NCBI RefSeq assembly: GCF_028476545.1
Contig: NW_026733184.1
Coordinates: forward strand, 41,776-105,775
Origin: Physella acuta
Lineage: Eukaryota > Mollusca > Gastropoda > Physidae
DNA length: 64,000 bases
Reading direction: 5' to 3'
Numbering within the stretch: position 1 is the stretch's first letter; every line of letters begins with the position of its first letter. Shown in pieces: positions 23,411-36,411 of this stretch. The notes beneath the pieces were generated by a model. The model ran no database searches. It was given only the letters and a program-made list of their open reading frames with translations, and was not told the origin of the DNA. The position numbers were made by a program, and so were the translations under genes.

Positions 23411-23823
23411 TAGGGGGCATCCGTGATAAATGATGTCACGCTTTTTTTGGACAATTTTTACCTCCCCCCCGTTACACATCGTCACAAAAAGCCAGACCCC
23501 CCCCCCTAAAATGACGCCACATCTCAGTCTACAACCCCTCCTCAAAGTCGCAGTTGAATTTTTCTTAAAACATCTATATATTTCCAAAATCTTGTCTGAA
23601 CTCTGTCAACATAGATTATTTTAATCAATTCCTATTACTATTTACTAAAACAGTTTTCTAAAAACGTGAAAAACATCTAAAATTCATTTTCTAACATTGC
23701 TTTTTTATAATGTAAAAAGGTGATGTCGCACCATCTGAACCGCCCCTCCCCCTCATCACACACTGTCACAAAATTACTGACACCACCCCCCTACGAGTGT
23801 GATGTCATTTATGGACGACCCCT
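23411..23823 (-). mobile_element. MITE family D, inverted copy
   Basis: Second, more diverged copy of the element at 20,225. It starts GGGGGCATCCGTGATAAATG and ends CATTTATGGACGACCCCTTA, with internal TGACACC and C runs. Confidence 0.7.
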
Positions 23824-24715
23824 TAGCCTACTAACTTAGTAACTAACTACTCAAAAAATTACTACTACTAGATCTAAATTAACTACTACTACAGTCACTA
23901 GTCTACTTCTACTACTACAGACTACAGTACTTGACTCACAGACTAGTTACTAGATCTAGTAGATGAGTAGCTGTCTACTAAATAGGCGTTTCGACATCCA
24001 GACTTTTGATGCAGTCTTTATAAAAACTCGCCATTTTCCGAGGTCATTAAGTTCTGCAACTTCTGCCGGCCGAACTAGCATAGGTTGGGCAGCAGCATCT
24101 TCTGAGTAGACACTTAGAAAATTTTACTCTCTACTCTTCAATTCATATTTCCACTATTTCCAGTTAGTGCAACTATTTTAAATTTATGATTTTATCGATT
24201 GAATTTTTGTGTATAAATTTTAAATTACGAATAATATATTACTTTACTAATAGAGCCTCTTCCGATTGAGCTTGGTGACAGTGACTTGCAATGAGTCTAT
24301 CCTGAGTCTGAGTTTCAAGTAACTCAGTCAATTAACGATTGAGTTACTAAGAAGTTTATTACTCATGTAAGTGTATCAGCTGTAATTAAAGTAGGATATA
24401 TTTTAAATTACATGGGTAGACCTTTATTAAAAATATATTTATTTGTTGAGTACAGGTATGTGATTTTGGTTTTAAAAAAAATACCAAGATTAAAGAGTTT
24501 AAAAATACAACTGTCCTTAAACTTTGTGTCGGTCTATTTTCTAAACAATAAAATAAAAGATATTATAAACGTATCAGAACTTTATGGTATTCTTCTAGCT
24601 TTTCAATTAATATTTAGCAGGGCCGTTGTTAGATTTAAATGCTTTATGGTATAGGGTGTTGATACCACACAGTTTTAGCATTATGCATCTAATGAATTTA
24701 ATTTAATTTATTACA
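23824..24715. other. 5' flank or first intron of SLC66A1-like gene
   Basis: No coding frame that I trust. A good splice acceptor (TTATTACAG) ends at 24,715, so 24,716-24,766 is the 3' part of a 5' UTR exon. The upstream non-coding exon and promoter must lie somewhere in or before this stretch; I could not place them. Confidence 0.45.
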
Positions 24716-24766
24716 GACGGCCTACAACCAATCTTATCTTTCAACACTGACGAAAAGTCATCAATC

Positions 24767-27700
24767 ATGGAAACCCAGTATAATTTATCACTACTGAAGC
24801 TTAACATTCCTGTCAATCAAACAAATGGAACAGATTGTGTAGACGGGGTGCAATGGGTTTATGCTGTGATGGGAGAATGCTGTATTACTGCGAGAGAACA
24901 AGCTTCTGCTTATCTTGGAGTTGCCTCTCTTGTATTGTGGGGTTTGGTTGGTTTTCCGTAAGTATGAGTTATTCTGCATTAAAAAGTTTTACTTTATTTT
25001 CTTTGATGAGTTTTGTATTACACGTTTTAGAGGTTTATAATAATTTAAATGTAAAGACAGTATTGCAAATTTGTTTGGCCTATATTAAAATAATATGGGA
25101 CAGTGTGGCCAAGCGGTAGAGAGCTAGACTGCTAACTCAAGAGTCTCGAGTTCAAATCCGGGTTCAAATCAGTGGAATGTCCCTGAGTCCACCCATCTCT
25201 GATGGGAGCCTAACTTATGAGGTCTCTGAAGCAGATGAACTACTTCATCTGCCCCATGTGTCTTGGGCAAGAACAGGAAATTATGATGATGATATTAAAA
25301 TAATACTTACCCTGCTGGCTAGAAAAAGTTTTCTTGATTGCTGGTAAATTTCATTTATTTCTCTTTAATTGCAATAGTCAGATGTGTAAAAACTTCTGCC
25401 ACATAGATGGAATGGCGGGACTGAGTTTCCTCTTGATACTCCAGTGGGCTGGTGGTGACCTGGCCAATTTGACTGGGTGTCTTTTAACGAGGCAGAACAA
25501 TTTTCAAGTAAGTATGGAGCATTAATCTCTTGGATAGAAAGTTTTCAAATACAAATATTATATTATATATAGAACAATTTTCAAGTAAGTATAGAGCATT
25601 AACCTCTTGGATAGAAAGTTTTCAATTAAGTGTGCAAATCTCATATTATATATAGAACAATTTTCAAGTATTGAGCATTATCATTAACCTCTCGCACACA
25701 AGCTTTCAAGTAAGTAGCTTATAATCTTACATTATATGTAGAGCAATTGCCAAGTAAGTGTAAAGCATTAACCTTTTACATTATATATATAGAACAATCT
25801 TCAAGTTAGAAATGTTAGGTTGCTGACAGCCAACTTAGAAATATTTTTAAAAATATCTGCTTACAAATATTATATAGAATATGGTGACCTTTTTATATAT
25901 ATTTACATTTGAAACTACCCCTTTAAGAACAATTTAGCCAAATTTTGATATTACAAACAATACAGGACATTATTAATATATTGAAATTATTTGTTTCAGA
26001 TTATCCTTGCTGGGTATTTTGTGGGCATGGATGTATTATTGTTGCTTCAGTTTCTTTACTACTTTTGTATTCATAAAAAGAGAAGAGCAGATCTTTCAGA
26101 AGGTATTGTTTGAAAAAAAAAGAATCAATCAGGGTTAAGCAAGAAAAAATATAATAGATTTATTATGCATGATGGTATTTTATTAGGTAGATTTTATTTA
26201 AAAGAATTAAGGTACAATAAAAGTAAAAGTTCTAATTCTATAAATTATCTACTCATTTATAATATACTTTAGGAATACATATTTATAGCTTTTATATTAA
26301 CTCTTGTTGATTAATGTTCAGTCTATAGCAATTTAAAATAATTGTACCTAATACTAATTGTTTAAAAAAAATGTTATTAATACCTTTCGATCTCTTATTG
26401 GTGTATTGAATGAATTTATGTAAAATGAAAACAACTTAAGCATCTAAATCTGACTACAAAAATTGTAATGAAAGTTGGCTCAAAATCATGACTCAAATTT
26501 AAAATTCTACTTAATTCTTATTCTAGATAGAAAAGATCTGATAGGTCGTCAAAAATCACCGAAACCAGTTTTATGCCTGATGGGTGTGTTTGCTATTTCT
26601 TCCTTCATTGGGAAACAGTACATGTGGTCTATTTTTGCAAATACTGCTGAAAATAGTATACATCCAAGCCATGTCTCCCGTTCACTGTTGTCTGTTTATG
26701 AAGTTGATGATGTTAAAGATCCATTATACTGGAATGTAAGTTTTGTGTAACTTTTTATATTTGTTTGTCAATTGGTCATATAAAAGATTTTAATTTTTAT
26801 TGCATTTATAAAGTTTTTTTTTTGTTACTTTGTTTTAAACTGTAAAGGAGAGTCATATATAGAATACTTAATTTACTTTCACAAATATTTATTTTTAAAA
26901 TGCCAATCAGGATTATTTCACAATTATTAAATAATTATGAATTAAGTTTATCAAAATCGTTTTAGATTTTAAAGCTTGCTATGATTTTATTTATTTTATA
27001 TTTATGTATATTTACAGAACCCAAGAAATGTTATAGGATACTTGATGGGGGTAGTGTCTGCTGTGTTTTATTTGGGTTCTCGCGTTTCCCAAATATATAA
27101 AAACGTAAGTTTTTTTTGTGCTCTAAAGCCTTATTTGATTGTTAGGTTTTAAAATTTAATTTTTAAATAATTTGTTTGGAGTGGGGCAAGATGGGAATGT
27201 ATTTGTAAAGTTATTGTTCAAGAATTTATTTAAGAATAAGTTTAAAATATATTCTTTATAATTTATCTGGCAACATTTAGAGGAGGTAAAGGACAAGAGA
27301 ATGTATAGCTGAAAATCTAAAACTAGGCTTTTTGACTAGGCTTATGCATGACCTCTTGACCATCTTGTTTTAATTATATAATCTTAATTATCATTAATAA
27401 TTAGTATAAAAAGTAGTTGGCCTATTGTCATTGATCAAAATGTATTGCAGGTGAAAGCCCGATCAACGGAAGGTCTAGCTTTTTTAACATTCACTCTGGC
27501 TGTTTTTGGTAATCTTACCTACGGAGGTCAAATCGTAATCCTGGATTTCAGCCAGGATTACATCATAGAGAAGTTGCCATGGTTGCTGGGAAGCTTTGGA
27601 GTTGTCTTCCTTGATTGCACTGTATCCTTGAGTCACTATATAAAAACATGTTGTCATAGATACTGAATCTAAAGTGTCATCATCATCTCTGTCCTCTTTT

Positions 27701-28249
27701 GTGCTTGAGCTGTTATTGAATGGTTGCTATTTGTATGAAGGGTGGTTGTAAAGAAAGATGTATCCCATAATTTTAAAATCCTTGGTTGCATGGTTAAGTT
27801 CACAGGTTATGTGTGATCTCTGAGTATTTAGGATGCCCCTGTTTCTTCTCAATTCAGTGAATTTATGTGTCAAATCAAGGAAAGTAAAAGCAGGTTGTTT
27901 AAGTACTATTCAGGGCCGTAAGATTTCTTTCCTCACAGTACATAAAATTATAATATATTTTAAAACTTTCTGTCAATTATCAAAGCAATGCCTAATTTTT
28001 GCTTTCAATATAATTTTCTATCATACATAGTCTTAATCATTTATATCATTTTGTAGATTCTTTCCCCTTATTCACACTGTTGTTTCCTTATGAAGTAAAC
28101 AGATATTAATCCAGTTTGTTTACTACAGGAAAAATAACCAAATAAGAACAGCAGAGGAAGAAGCTCTCCTAACTGGAGAATATATTATCAATGCCGATGA
28201 CGAGAATTCTCAAGATGAACAAACTGAAAATCAACATGATATTAATTAA
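24767..28249 (+). CDS. SLC66A1: Lysosomal cationic amino acid transporter (SLC66A1/PQLC2-like)
   Basis: Exons 24767-24957, 25378-25507, 26000-26102, 26527-26735, 27018-27104, 27451-27621 and 28115-28249 join in phase to 341 residues. SLC66A1 is a seven-helix lysosomal membrane protein that exports lysine, arginine and related cationic products. Seen: DGVQWV near residue 27, then the first PQ-loop motif GFPQ (P64-Q65), split by intron 1; the second motif region RVSQIYKN (residues 233-240) with S-Q in place of P-Q; the family hallmark KLPWLLGS; three N-terminal sequons (residues 6, 17, 20); and a C-terminal EEEALL acidic dileucine signal (residues 311-316), as expected for lysosomal sorting. 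The start is the first ATG after the UTR acceptor. The last acceptor (28,114) was chosen because it restores FVYYRKNN after LDCT; it is the least certain junction. Confidence 0.9.
25097..25291 (+). mobile_element. tRNA-derived SINE with 14-bp TSD, in SLC66A1 intron 1
   Basis: Head GGGACAGTGTGGCCAAGCGG carries an A-box-like segment and GAGTTCAAATCC a B-box-like one. The tail ends in GATGAT units. The direct repeat ATATTAAAATAATA flanks it (25082-25095, 25292-25305), as left by LINE-driven retroposition. The 3' body is shorter than in the copy at 60,314. Confidence 0.88.
25496..25815 (+). repeat. Tandem repeats of an exon end plus 5' splice site
   Basis: The 3' end of SLC66A1 exon 2 and its donor (GAACAATTTTCAAGTAAGTA) plus about 60 bp of intron are repeated in diverged copies starting near 25,571, 25,652, 25,737 and 25,789. 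At least three intronic copies still carry AAGTAAGT, a strong donor-like sequence. Confidence 0.85.
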
Positions 28250-28690
28250 CAATATTTGTAACATTTAAAAATATTTTTTTTTAAATATTGAAAAATCTCA
28301 GAATTCCAATGGAACAGAACAATATTACTTTAATTTTACATCCTCTTTTACATTTCTTTTAAAGGTTGACAGTTGTTTTTTTTGTGCCTATATTTTAATC
28401 TTTATCAAAATATTTTCCTACAATATTGGCTGTGTAAACAAGCTCTTCTTTAACTCTCCATGAAGAGAATTTTATTTTATTTTAAACTTTAAAAAAAAGG
28501 TTTCTTAATTACTTTATTTCACTTGTGACTTTTAATTTGTTGTTTTACAAATACCATTTTTATCTTTCTTTTTGGTTTGTGAAGAGATATTATTTTAACC
28601 TTCAATGAGCCAATATATCACAGTTGTTTCCATTGCCCCGGGTATTGTATATATTCTATGATGGAATTGATTCCGTTATCATACCTGAAT
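28250..28690. other. Probable SLC66A1-like 3' UTR
   Basis: AT-rich sequence directly after the stop. No further coding is seen. The poly(A) site is not certain. Confidence 0.5.
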
Positions 28691-28695
28691 TATTT

Positions 28696-28918
28696 TAAGC
28701 TGACCCAAAAGTCTCAAGTTTGAATCCCGGTTCAAGTCAGTAGAACGTCCTTGAGGCCACCCAGCTCTAATCGGTACCTAACTCACGATAGGTAAAGTAA
28801 ATGTGGCTGGGCATAGTGCTGACCACGTGATCCCTTCATATGCTGAGGTCACTAAAACTCTACTCCAGTTCCCCTATGGACCATCAGGTTCCAAAAGGGA
28901 ACTTTACTTTTAAGCCTA
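28696..28918 (+). mobile_element. SINE, head partly lost
   Basis: Matches the SINE from its B-box (AAGTTTGAATCCCGGTTCAA) through 'CACCCAGCTCTAATCGGTAC', 'GTGGCTGGGCATAGTGCTGA' and the GGGAACTTTACTTT tail. Confidence 0.8.
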
Positions 28919-31900
28919 ACTCATTTAAATTCTTGAAGCAGCAGAGATATTTATGTCGTTGAGTGTGTTAAGTTTATCACAAAGAAACAAAAAATAGTAT
29001 ATTAAATTTGGTCACACTAATATGTTTAAATAGTTTTCTATTAATAATGATGTCAAATAAATTACAAGTTTATTGTATAAACCATCAACGGTATGTAGAA
29101 ATGTATTTTTCTATCATATTCCTGGTCGATATACTTGTACTGTTGTTTTTATATTATTTGTTTTATCTCCACATATTGGTTATTTTAAAAAAAAAAATTT
29201 TCTTAAAGGCTAAAAGGATTCATTAGTAGGGACTTTATCTGCTACTTATCTATTGCTATTGTTACTTGGTGCTTTCAATTCTCTTTTTAACAAGTTTTAG
29301 TATGGCCAGTTTTTAACTTATGTTGAATTAAATTGTTGTAGTGGTTGCTGCTATAAAGTTTAAACTTTTTTAAATGATTTTTCAATAGACTTAGCAGGTT
29401 GATTTTGCAGATTTTGCTGCATTTTAATAGGACTCATTGACAAAGGATATAAATATCTTTTAAACATATCTTTTTTTGTTTATTCATGCACAGATTGATT
29501 GCTTTTTGAAAATTTTAAACAGTAAACTCACATTGATGAAGATTAAACACAGAATCCTACATTTGATATTGACGATAAACAAAAATTAAGTTTTTTAAAT
29601 AATTCTTATTACTGTGATATGGTTCAGTTTATGACCATTGTAAAAATATAAACATAAATTTCTCTTAACTGTTTCCCTGCTGATGAATTATCCTGTACAG
29701 TGTTGTATGCAAATGCATGTTATTAACTAGTCACAATTTTAAAGGATTTGTATTTTTAATGTTCCATATATAGTGTTTTTGTAATACTTTCAGAACAGAC
29801 AATTGATGCTGCAGTTAAATTAAGATAGTCAGGATTATATTAAAAAAATAAGAATTTTACTAAAAGTACTTATCAAGCTATTTTCAGTTTGTTGTTGGAT
29901 TTTTATCAAAATCCATACTTGCTGGTATATTAAAATAGTGAATTTACATGGTTAAGTGTTTTATAGAATTCAAGAGAAAAGTTATTTTTATACTTCACTT
30001 TTAAAAAATATATTTTATAGCAGTATGAGATTTTATGTCCTCTAAAAAAAAAAATTATTAAATTGAAAGAAGCAATAATTATGTTATTTACCATTTGCTT
30101 TTTTACAAAAAGTTAGTATCTGTTAAGATGCCACGTAACTTCTAATATTATGACATTTTTGTGTTTTTAGATTGTGAATACTGCAAGTGTAAGAAGTATG
30201 AACCACACTAAAATGTTTTTAAAAATTTTTTCAAGTTGGCCTAAAGTATTTCTGGTCTTTCAGATGACACCCCCCCCCCCCCCCCCCCAACTTTTCCAGT
30301 TCGCATTTAGAGAATGGAATATAAAACCACCTAATAAGATAACACTGCAAATTTTTAAGATTTACTTGGGATAAAAAGTCATCTTATTATCCAGAAAATA
30401 CAGTAACATGAATTATCCTCACATTAATAAGATTTAAGAATGTATACATTTTATTTATGTTTTTGTTGTGAGTCATCTTGCGAAAAAACATTGAGTTATA
30501 TTCTTTTCTTAATACTAGATCTAGATACGAGTTTTTTTCTACACAGCTATAACTTGTGTTGAATATTATAAACCATTGTATGAATACATCTATCAAGTTT
30601 CATTTATCAATAGGGTCAATATTTCAATATCCGTATTTATGTTATGAACGCTTCTTCATATGTAAGGATGTTAAAGAAGAATTTAACTATTTATATATGT
30701 AACACAGTGCTGGATTAAATGCAAATCTTGTAGGCCTATTTTGATTTTGCCATAATGAGATTATAACAATATAACAGGTCTTAAATTATTACTGATTTTA
30801 ATTTTACTGATGAGATTCTCATTTTGTTTGTAGCATCATCAAAATGTTGTACCAATGTACCTCAGGACATTTATTAGTTTCATTTCATATAGTGTGGGTG
30901 TATTCATTGGCTAGTGTTTAGGCAAGTTAGAGGCATGTTTGCTATGGTTAAAGAAAATGGAGATGTTCATTTTTTGTAAATCTTTTATTATGAGAAACAT
31001 GGGTGACAGAATGCATAGTTTTCTATTCTGTAACATCAAAATGATTAATTTAACATTTACTCAAATAAAATATAGTAGAATTAGTAGCTTCAAAGAACCA
31101 AGCACTGTTGTAGTACTACTATTAATGCTTGATTATAATTTATGCATGAACATTCTTTATCAAATGTTTGTGTGAAAATTACTGCTGCAAATAATAATAA
31201 TGTATCACACAATTAGATATTTGTGGTTGAAGCTGTGATTTGTTTAGCTGAGACCATACCAAGACATATCTCAATGTTTTTTTCCTACATAAATAAGGTC
31301 ACCAAAGCCAGTAACATTTCGTTTGGTGAAGATGTTCATATTTTGATTATGAATGCTTTAAAATTAATATGGCTTAAAAAAACTTGATCAGTTCCATTTT
31401 TAAAATAAATTACTTCCAATGGATTATTTGATGGTAATTTTGTAAACTTTACCAAAGATAATTTTTTTAAAACCTGTTTGTCAACAGCAATTTGTATTGT
31501 TTAGAGTTGTATTTTTATTGAAAATTATGTTTGACTAAAGTATTGAGATTTGGAACACAGGAAAAAATAAATCCTTTACTTGTATTAAGCACAGTTTAAT
31601 CCAATCTATATAGATCTATATATAGTGTATACACGAAATCTCATATATCTTTAATACTGGGATATAATACTCATAGAATGTAAATGACTTTATGAAACTC
31701 AATATTTAAAGTCACTTGTGTTCATTTTTTCCTCATTAAACCTGTCCTCTGTGTGTGACTATCATACATGTATGACCATCATATATGTAATGAATAACAC
31801 AAATTTTGCTATTTGTACAAGTTATTTATGGTACTGTTTGGTGTATGTGTTATGAGTTATTATATGTCTCAGTAGGGTAATCAAGGGGTCATTTGGGAGC

Positions 31901-32589
31901 ATAGGTTAAAAAATATTATGTTGTTTTGAGGGGTAATTTTTAAAAAGTATTTTAAAGTTAGGAAAGCTATCATATATAAGGGAAGATGTCTGCAAACTTA
32001 TTTTAGAAACACTGCTGTTTTAAAGCAACATAGTTACTTTTAAAACCAGGAAATAATTTTAGTTTATTTTAAATGATACTTGTAAATTTAAATAGTTTTA
32101 AGATTGCTAACTTGTTTTTTTAAAATCACATTTTAAGAATAAAAAAAAGACTCTTGAAAAACATTTGATCAAAATTGTGAAAATTCTACTAAGTATTAAA
32201 CTACAGATTTTAAAGCTGGTGTCTGTTTTATACATTTTTAGAATAGCTCTTTTGTGTGAGATTGGTTTATTCATGTCTGTAGTGAATTTTTCAACATTTC
32301 TCAACCTTGTACTCAAGCAAGGCTAGAATGGTGCAAGTACCAAACTATATTTGGATAGAATAGACAAGGCAAGTACTAAACTATATTTGGACAGACAAGT
32401 TCTAAAAAATTGAGTTCGTAATCTCCAACTTTTAAAAAGTTGTAATAAGTATGGTCGTCTTTGACCCATGTATGTAAACAGCGTTTGCTTATCAATATCA
32501 GTTATATCTTGCCTAATAAAGGCTAATGAGACTGTTGGCAATATACCTCATAACTGCCCATATAAATGTTTAAAGTTTTGATCCGGGAA
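28919..32589. other. Long AT-rich gap without recognised genes
   Basis: About 3.7 kb. Open frames are short and without protein character. A C run lies near 30,270-30,288, and several AATAAA motifs are present. It may be in part a long 3' UTR of the upstream gene. Nothing else is supported. Confidence 0.45.
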
Positions 32590-32910
32590 TTAAATCTGTA
32601 AGGTATCTGGTCACCAATCTCTGTTGGGTACCTGACTCACATTATTGAAAGTAACAACAAGGTTTGTGGCATACAATCAAATGTCATATAAACAAGCAAA
32701 CTCTACTTCACCTACCCTGTTAACTATCAGGGTACCAGTTCATGGAAGGGTATGTAACAATAATCAGTCGCATATAAAAAAGAGTTGTCCAAAAACCTCA
32801 AAAAAGTCGTGGTGCTGAGCACACAATACCTTCACATACAGGTGTCACACAAATCAACATGCTCTAATTCATCCCAGCAATGAACTGTCCATTGTCAAAA
32901 TGAAGGGGAA
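32590..32910 (+). mobile_element. Two old SINE remnants
   Basis: 32,590-32,760 retains 'TTGGGTACCTGACTCACATT', 'AAACTCTACTTCACCTACCC' and 'CTATCAGGGTACC'. 32,810-32,910 retains 'TGCTGAGCACACAATACCTT' and 'CACATACAGGTGTCAC'. Both are strongly diverged from the family. Confidence 0.55.
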
Positions 32911-33619
32911 TTAAGGCCACAACCAACACTAACTAAATAAATACCTCACACAGAATAAAACATTTAAAACAAAATTTATTATCATACAGATTATGCGTAG
33001 AAATTCTAACTAAATTGAAATTACATTATATATATCAATGTTAAATTTATTTTTTTCAGCAGTAAAATTTTTTCATTCTCAAGTACCCCTATACATAAAA
33101 TACATAGTAAAGTAAACTATTGGTACTGCATGAATACTCCATACTCTTAAAAATGATGGAAATATTTTAATCAAAAGATCTCATTCAGGCATACATTCAT
33201 TAAATTTTACAATCAGGTCCACACAGCTGTTGACATAGTTTTATACACAAATCAAAATGTGAGAACTAATTTCTCATTATTAGTCACAGTATAAATTTTA
33301 ATCCTTAAAACAACAGACATCCAGTGCTGATAACTCAGCTGAACAACAAAAATAAATACACATCATAGTATCTCTAACGCAACAAACATTAACCTTCCCA
33401 TGTGGTACTGCCAAACAAACTATTTCAGTTCCTAAACAACAGGAATCAAGGTCACAAATGAATAAATATTTCAATCACATCTATTAGTTCAAAGCTTAGA
33501 TTGACCAAGCGCTGTGTGATCTATTTTCTTTTACAATTTCTTGTACATGCCTCACTTGTTTTTCAAAAGATTGAATGTCTGTAGTATCACAGCAAATCAT
33601 GGAAGCTGTTCTTGAACTT
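32911..33619. other. Probable 3' UTR of the small minus-strand gene
   Basis: Downstream of the 77-residue gene on the minus strand. On that strand 33,496-33,570 is open with a protein-like stretch (FEKQVRHVQEIVKENRSHSA) that could be an alternative 3' exon: an AG|AC acceptor-like site precedes it. The rest is AT-rich and featureless. Confidence 0.4.
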
Positions 33620-33985
33620 TCAACCCTGCCCACCATCACCTTTTGCTTTGCTGTCATTGGCAATATTTTTAAAAACCTGGGCAATTTCTGGATTTTCTTC
33701 TTCAAACTTTTCAGGTGTGTTTTGTTGAAGCCAGTCTGAGTTGCGAATCTGTTGACCAAGGGTTGCTAAGAGATCTTCAAGGCTTTCTTTTTCTACACAA
33801 AAAAGAAACAAAACAATAAATGAATTTTACATAAAAATTAAATTTACATTAAAAAAAAATATATATTGACTCTATGACTACTCAAACCCACTCAGAATCT
33901 TGAAATGATTTAGATTATACATACTCTCAGCTGCAGTGTTTTCTGGTTTTAAATCCTGTGATGCCTCAGAAGCTTGATCAGACAT
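33620..33985 (-). CDS. Small acidic protein of unknown family, two exons
   Basis: Exon 1 33985-33925 and exon 2 33792-33620 join through GT-AG sites (GCTGAGA/GTATGT; TTTTGTGTAG/AAAAAG) with phase 1 to a 77-residue product. It starts MSDQASEASQDLKPENTAAE and continues with ESLEDLLATLGQQIRNSDWL, then a charged stretch EKFEEENPEIAQVFKNIAND and a Gly-rich end. There is no signal peptide, membrane segment or known motif; the middle could be helical. I do not recognise the family. The join, the clean start context and the contrast with the AT-rich surroundings support a real gene. An alternative splice from within exon 2 to the FEKQVRHVQEIV segment at about 33,570 would give a longer product, but the intron would be only about 70 bp. 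Confidence 0.65.
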
Positions 33986-34820
33986 TTTCTAAACTGTCAA
34001 GGAAAACAAGAAACAGTAAAGAATTAACTTGTTGCACATTGCAATCACTGATGTTGGTAGGATTTGGAATGGATATGGGGGGAAGGGGTCAAATTTATCT
34101 AGAAATTTTACATTATAAATAAAAAAGTTAGAAATTGTCATTATAAAGCAACAAGAGCGCAGTGTAACTGAAACTTAATGTGAGGCAACTTTCATTTTGA
34201 AAGGGATCCAAGGAGCTAGCTTTCTCTGGTCTAGACTAGTCCCAGTAACAGGGAGTTATCTTAGACTTACAGTAGTTAAAGAGCTATGATCATTATTGCT
34301 GATAGAGACGAAAAATGCTTTTGTTTTGGTACTGTATTTACAAAACTAGATTTAGATATCTGTCTGATATATTTTTAGTATTTGGATATTCTGGGTGTTT
34401 ATTTTTAGATCATGTTGGGCCCATTTTAATTTTATGATTAGTTCTGTTATCTGTTATCTATAGAGAATCTAGTAACATATCGAGATGTTGTGCATTTTAC
34501 TTGCATCACATTGTCTTATTATAAGTAATAGAGTATAGACTATAGAGTGTGAGTGTGGTCTATTTATGTAACAAGTTACATTTTTTGATACCCTGCAAAG
34601 TTTTTACGCTTTAGCATACGTCAACAAAAGAAAAAAATGATACATTTTATTGATATTGGATCAAAAAAACTAATTAATTAAAATGTTAAATGATTTTGCC
34701 AGGGGAGGTAATTTTAAAAGAAAATCAACTCACGCTAAATAATGCTATTTAAGTACAAAAAATGGGAGTGCAAATTGCACAGACGTTAGTGAGAGCATTA
34801 TAGCTAAAAAACACTGCCGT
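33986..34820. other. 5' flank of the small gene, no other feature
   Basis: AT-rich. It contains the probable promoter of the minus-strand gene, but no element I can point to. Confidence 0.4.
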
Positions 34821-34824
34821 TTGT

Positions 34825-35020
34825 TTGATAACGCATTTGCATTTTCTTTTGTGTTATCATTTTTGTTTGTGCGTTGCGTTTTTGAGTTTGTGTGTTGCAT
34901 TTTCTTTTGTGTTTTGCGTTTTCTTTTGTGTTATCATTTTTGTTTGTGCGTTGCGTTTTTGAGTTTGTGTTGCATTTTCTTTTGTGTGTTTTGCGCTGTT
35001 TTCTTTATTGTTTGTGTGTT
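34825..35020. repeat. TG-rich tandem repeat
   Basis: Imperfect tandem copies of a 25-60-bp unit made of 'TTTTCTTTTGTGTTATCATT' and 'TTTGTTTGTGCGTTGCGTTT'. The open frame here (Phe/Val/Cys-rich) is a repeat artefact. Confidence 0.8.
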
Positions 35021-35853
35021 GCATATGCATTTACCTTTTTTAAAATCTAGATTAGTAGTAAGTAAGTAAGTAGAATCTAGTATCAACTATAGCACTCTCT
35101 CAAAGCAGAGTATCAGCAAGAAACATAGAATGAGACATGAGTGATGAGACCATGCATGCATGATGGCATGACAAGACAACCTGACCTACAGTATTTTTTT
35201 TACAGTGGGTAGACTCAACACTAAGTAATTAGTGCACACACACACACAGAGTCACAACAACAAATTACACTAAATCTAGATCTATTAATAATTAATATTA
35301 TAGGCCTAATTATTATTACACAGGTCACATTGGCCTGGTCATGTGTTGTGTGTGAGAACAATCGCCATAGAAACAGCATAACGCGGCCTAACTCATCTGA
35401 ATCTAGGCCACTAATAATTTATAAAAAAATATCTAGATCTTCTAGTATTAATACTATAGATCTAAATATAGACTAGATGTAGATCTAGTATATTTGAGTG
35501 TAGCTCTAGAACTAGATTTAGATCTAGATCTAGATCTACTTACAAATTATAACAATGTCAGTAGTATGGGTATCCACTATGTCAAACAGAGATTGTTCCG
35601 TGCTTAAATACAAAATAGGATTTTAGTTTTAAAAAAATAAAAAGACCCAGTTCAAGCAAACAAAACAATTATTTTTAATGAAAATAAAGTTAGGAAAAGA
35701 GTATACATTTTAAAATAGGTGTTTAATTATACCTTGATCTAAAGTTAAGGTGAAATATTTAAAATAAACAAACAAATCCCGCTACTAATAAAAGAATTAA
35801 CATAATAAAATATAGCTGGTTATATAAATTTTGTTTTTCACCCGTCAATATCT
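35021..35853. other. Gap without genes, (TAGATC)n run
   Basis: AT-rich with CA repeats near 35,236 and a (TAGATC)n run at 35,515-35,540. It ends at the tRNA gene. Confidence 0.45.
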
Positions 35854-35926
35854 GGGCCTGTGGCGCAACGGATAACGCGTCTGACTACGGATCAGAAGAT
35901 TCCAGGTTCGAATCCTGGCAGGCTCG
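35854..35926 (+). tRNA. tRNA-Arg (anticodon ACG)
   Basis: A 73-nt gene starting GGGCCTGTGGCGCAACGGAT. The acceptor stem GGGCCTG pairs with CAGGCTC (one G-U). The D-arm contains the A box TGGCGCAACGG. The anticodon stem TCTGA/TCAGA encloses loop CTACGGA, so the anticodon is ACG. The T arm contains GGTTCGAATCC (B box). A run of T starts within six bases of the 3' end, as needed for RNA polymerase III termination. No intron. Unlike the SINE heads, all stems pair and there is no SINE body. Confidence 0.96.
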
Positions 35927-36166
35927 TAAATTTTTTTTTCCTGCTCATTTTTTTGGATCTTAACTTTTGAGTATGTCGTTTTGTTACTAACTGGCTAAAT
36001 TAACTGAACCATTTCAATAGATTACTGTTTATGTTTATTGTCACTACAATAATTGATCTCATTTTGTTCTATAGGATCTAAAAGTCACAATTGTATCTGT
36101 TCAACTTGACTTGTTTAGAGTAAATAAATACTGGACAAGATGCAACACATACATCTTCAACAAATT

Positions 36167-36411
36167 CAGAGTTTCTTCCAAGCATCTCTTCGAAGGGGCT
36201 TCGCCCTCCCCCCACCCCCCCCCCCCCCTCCGAAATTTTTTTACCGCCCCCCCCCCCCCCCCGAACGAAATGAAATTTATATAATTTATATAGAAAATAT
36301 ATATTTAACAGTGTCCGCCCCCCCCCCCCCCCCGAAGAAAGTCTACCGCCCCCCCCCCCCCCGAAAATTTCAAGTGCCCCCCCCGGAGAAAAAAGTCTGG
36401 AAGAAACACTG
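36167..36411. mobile_element. hAT-type MITE, family A, perfect TSD
   Basis: 245-bp element from CAGAGTTTCTTCCAAGC to CTGGAAGAAACACTG, with perfect 8-bp duplication AACAAATT (36159-36166, 36412-36419). It has five C runs and an AT-rich centre. Confidence 0.93.
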
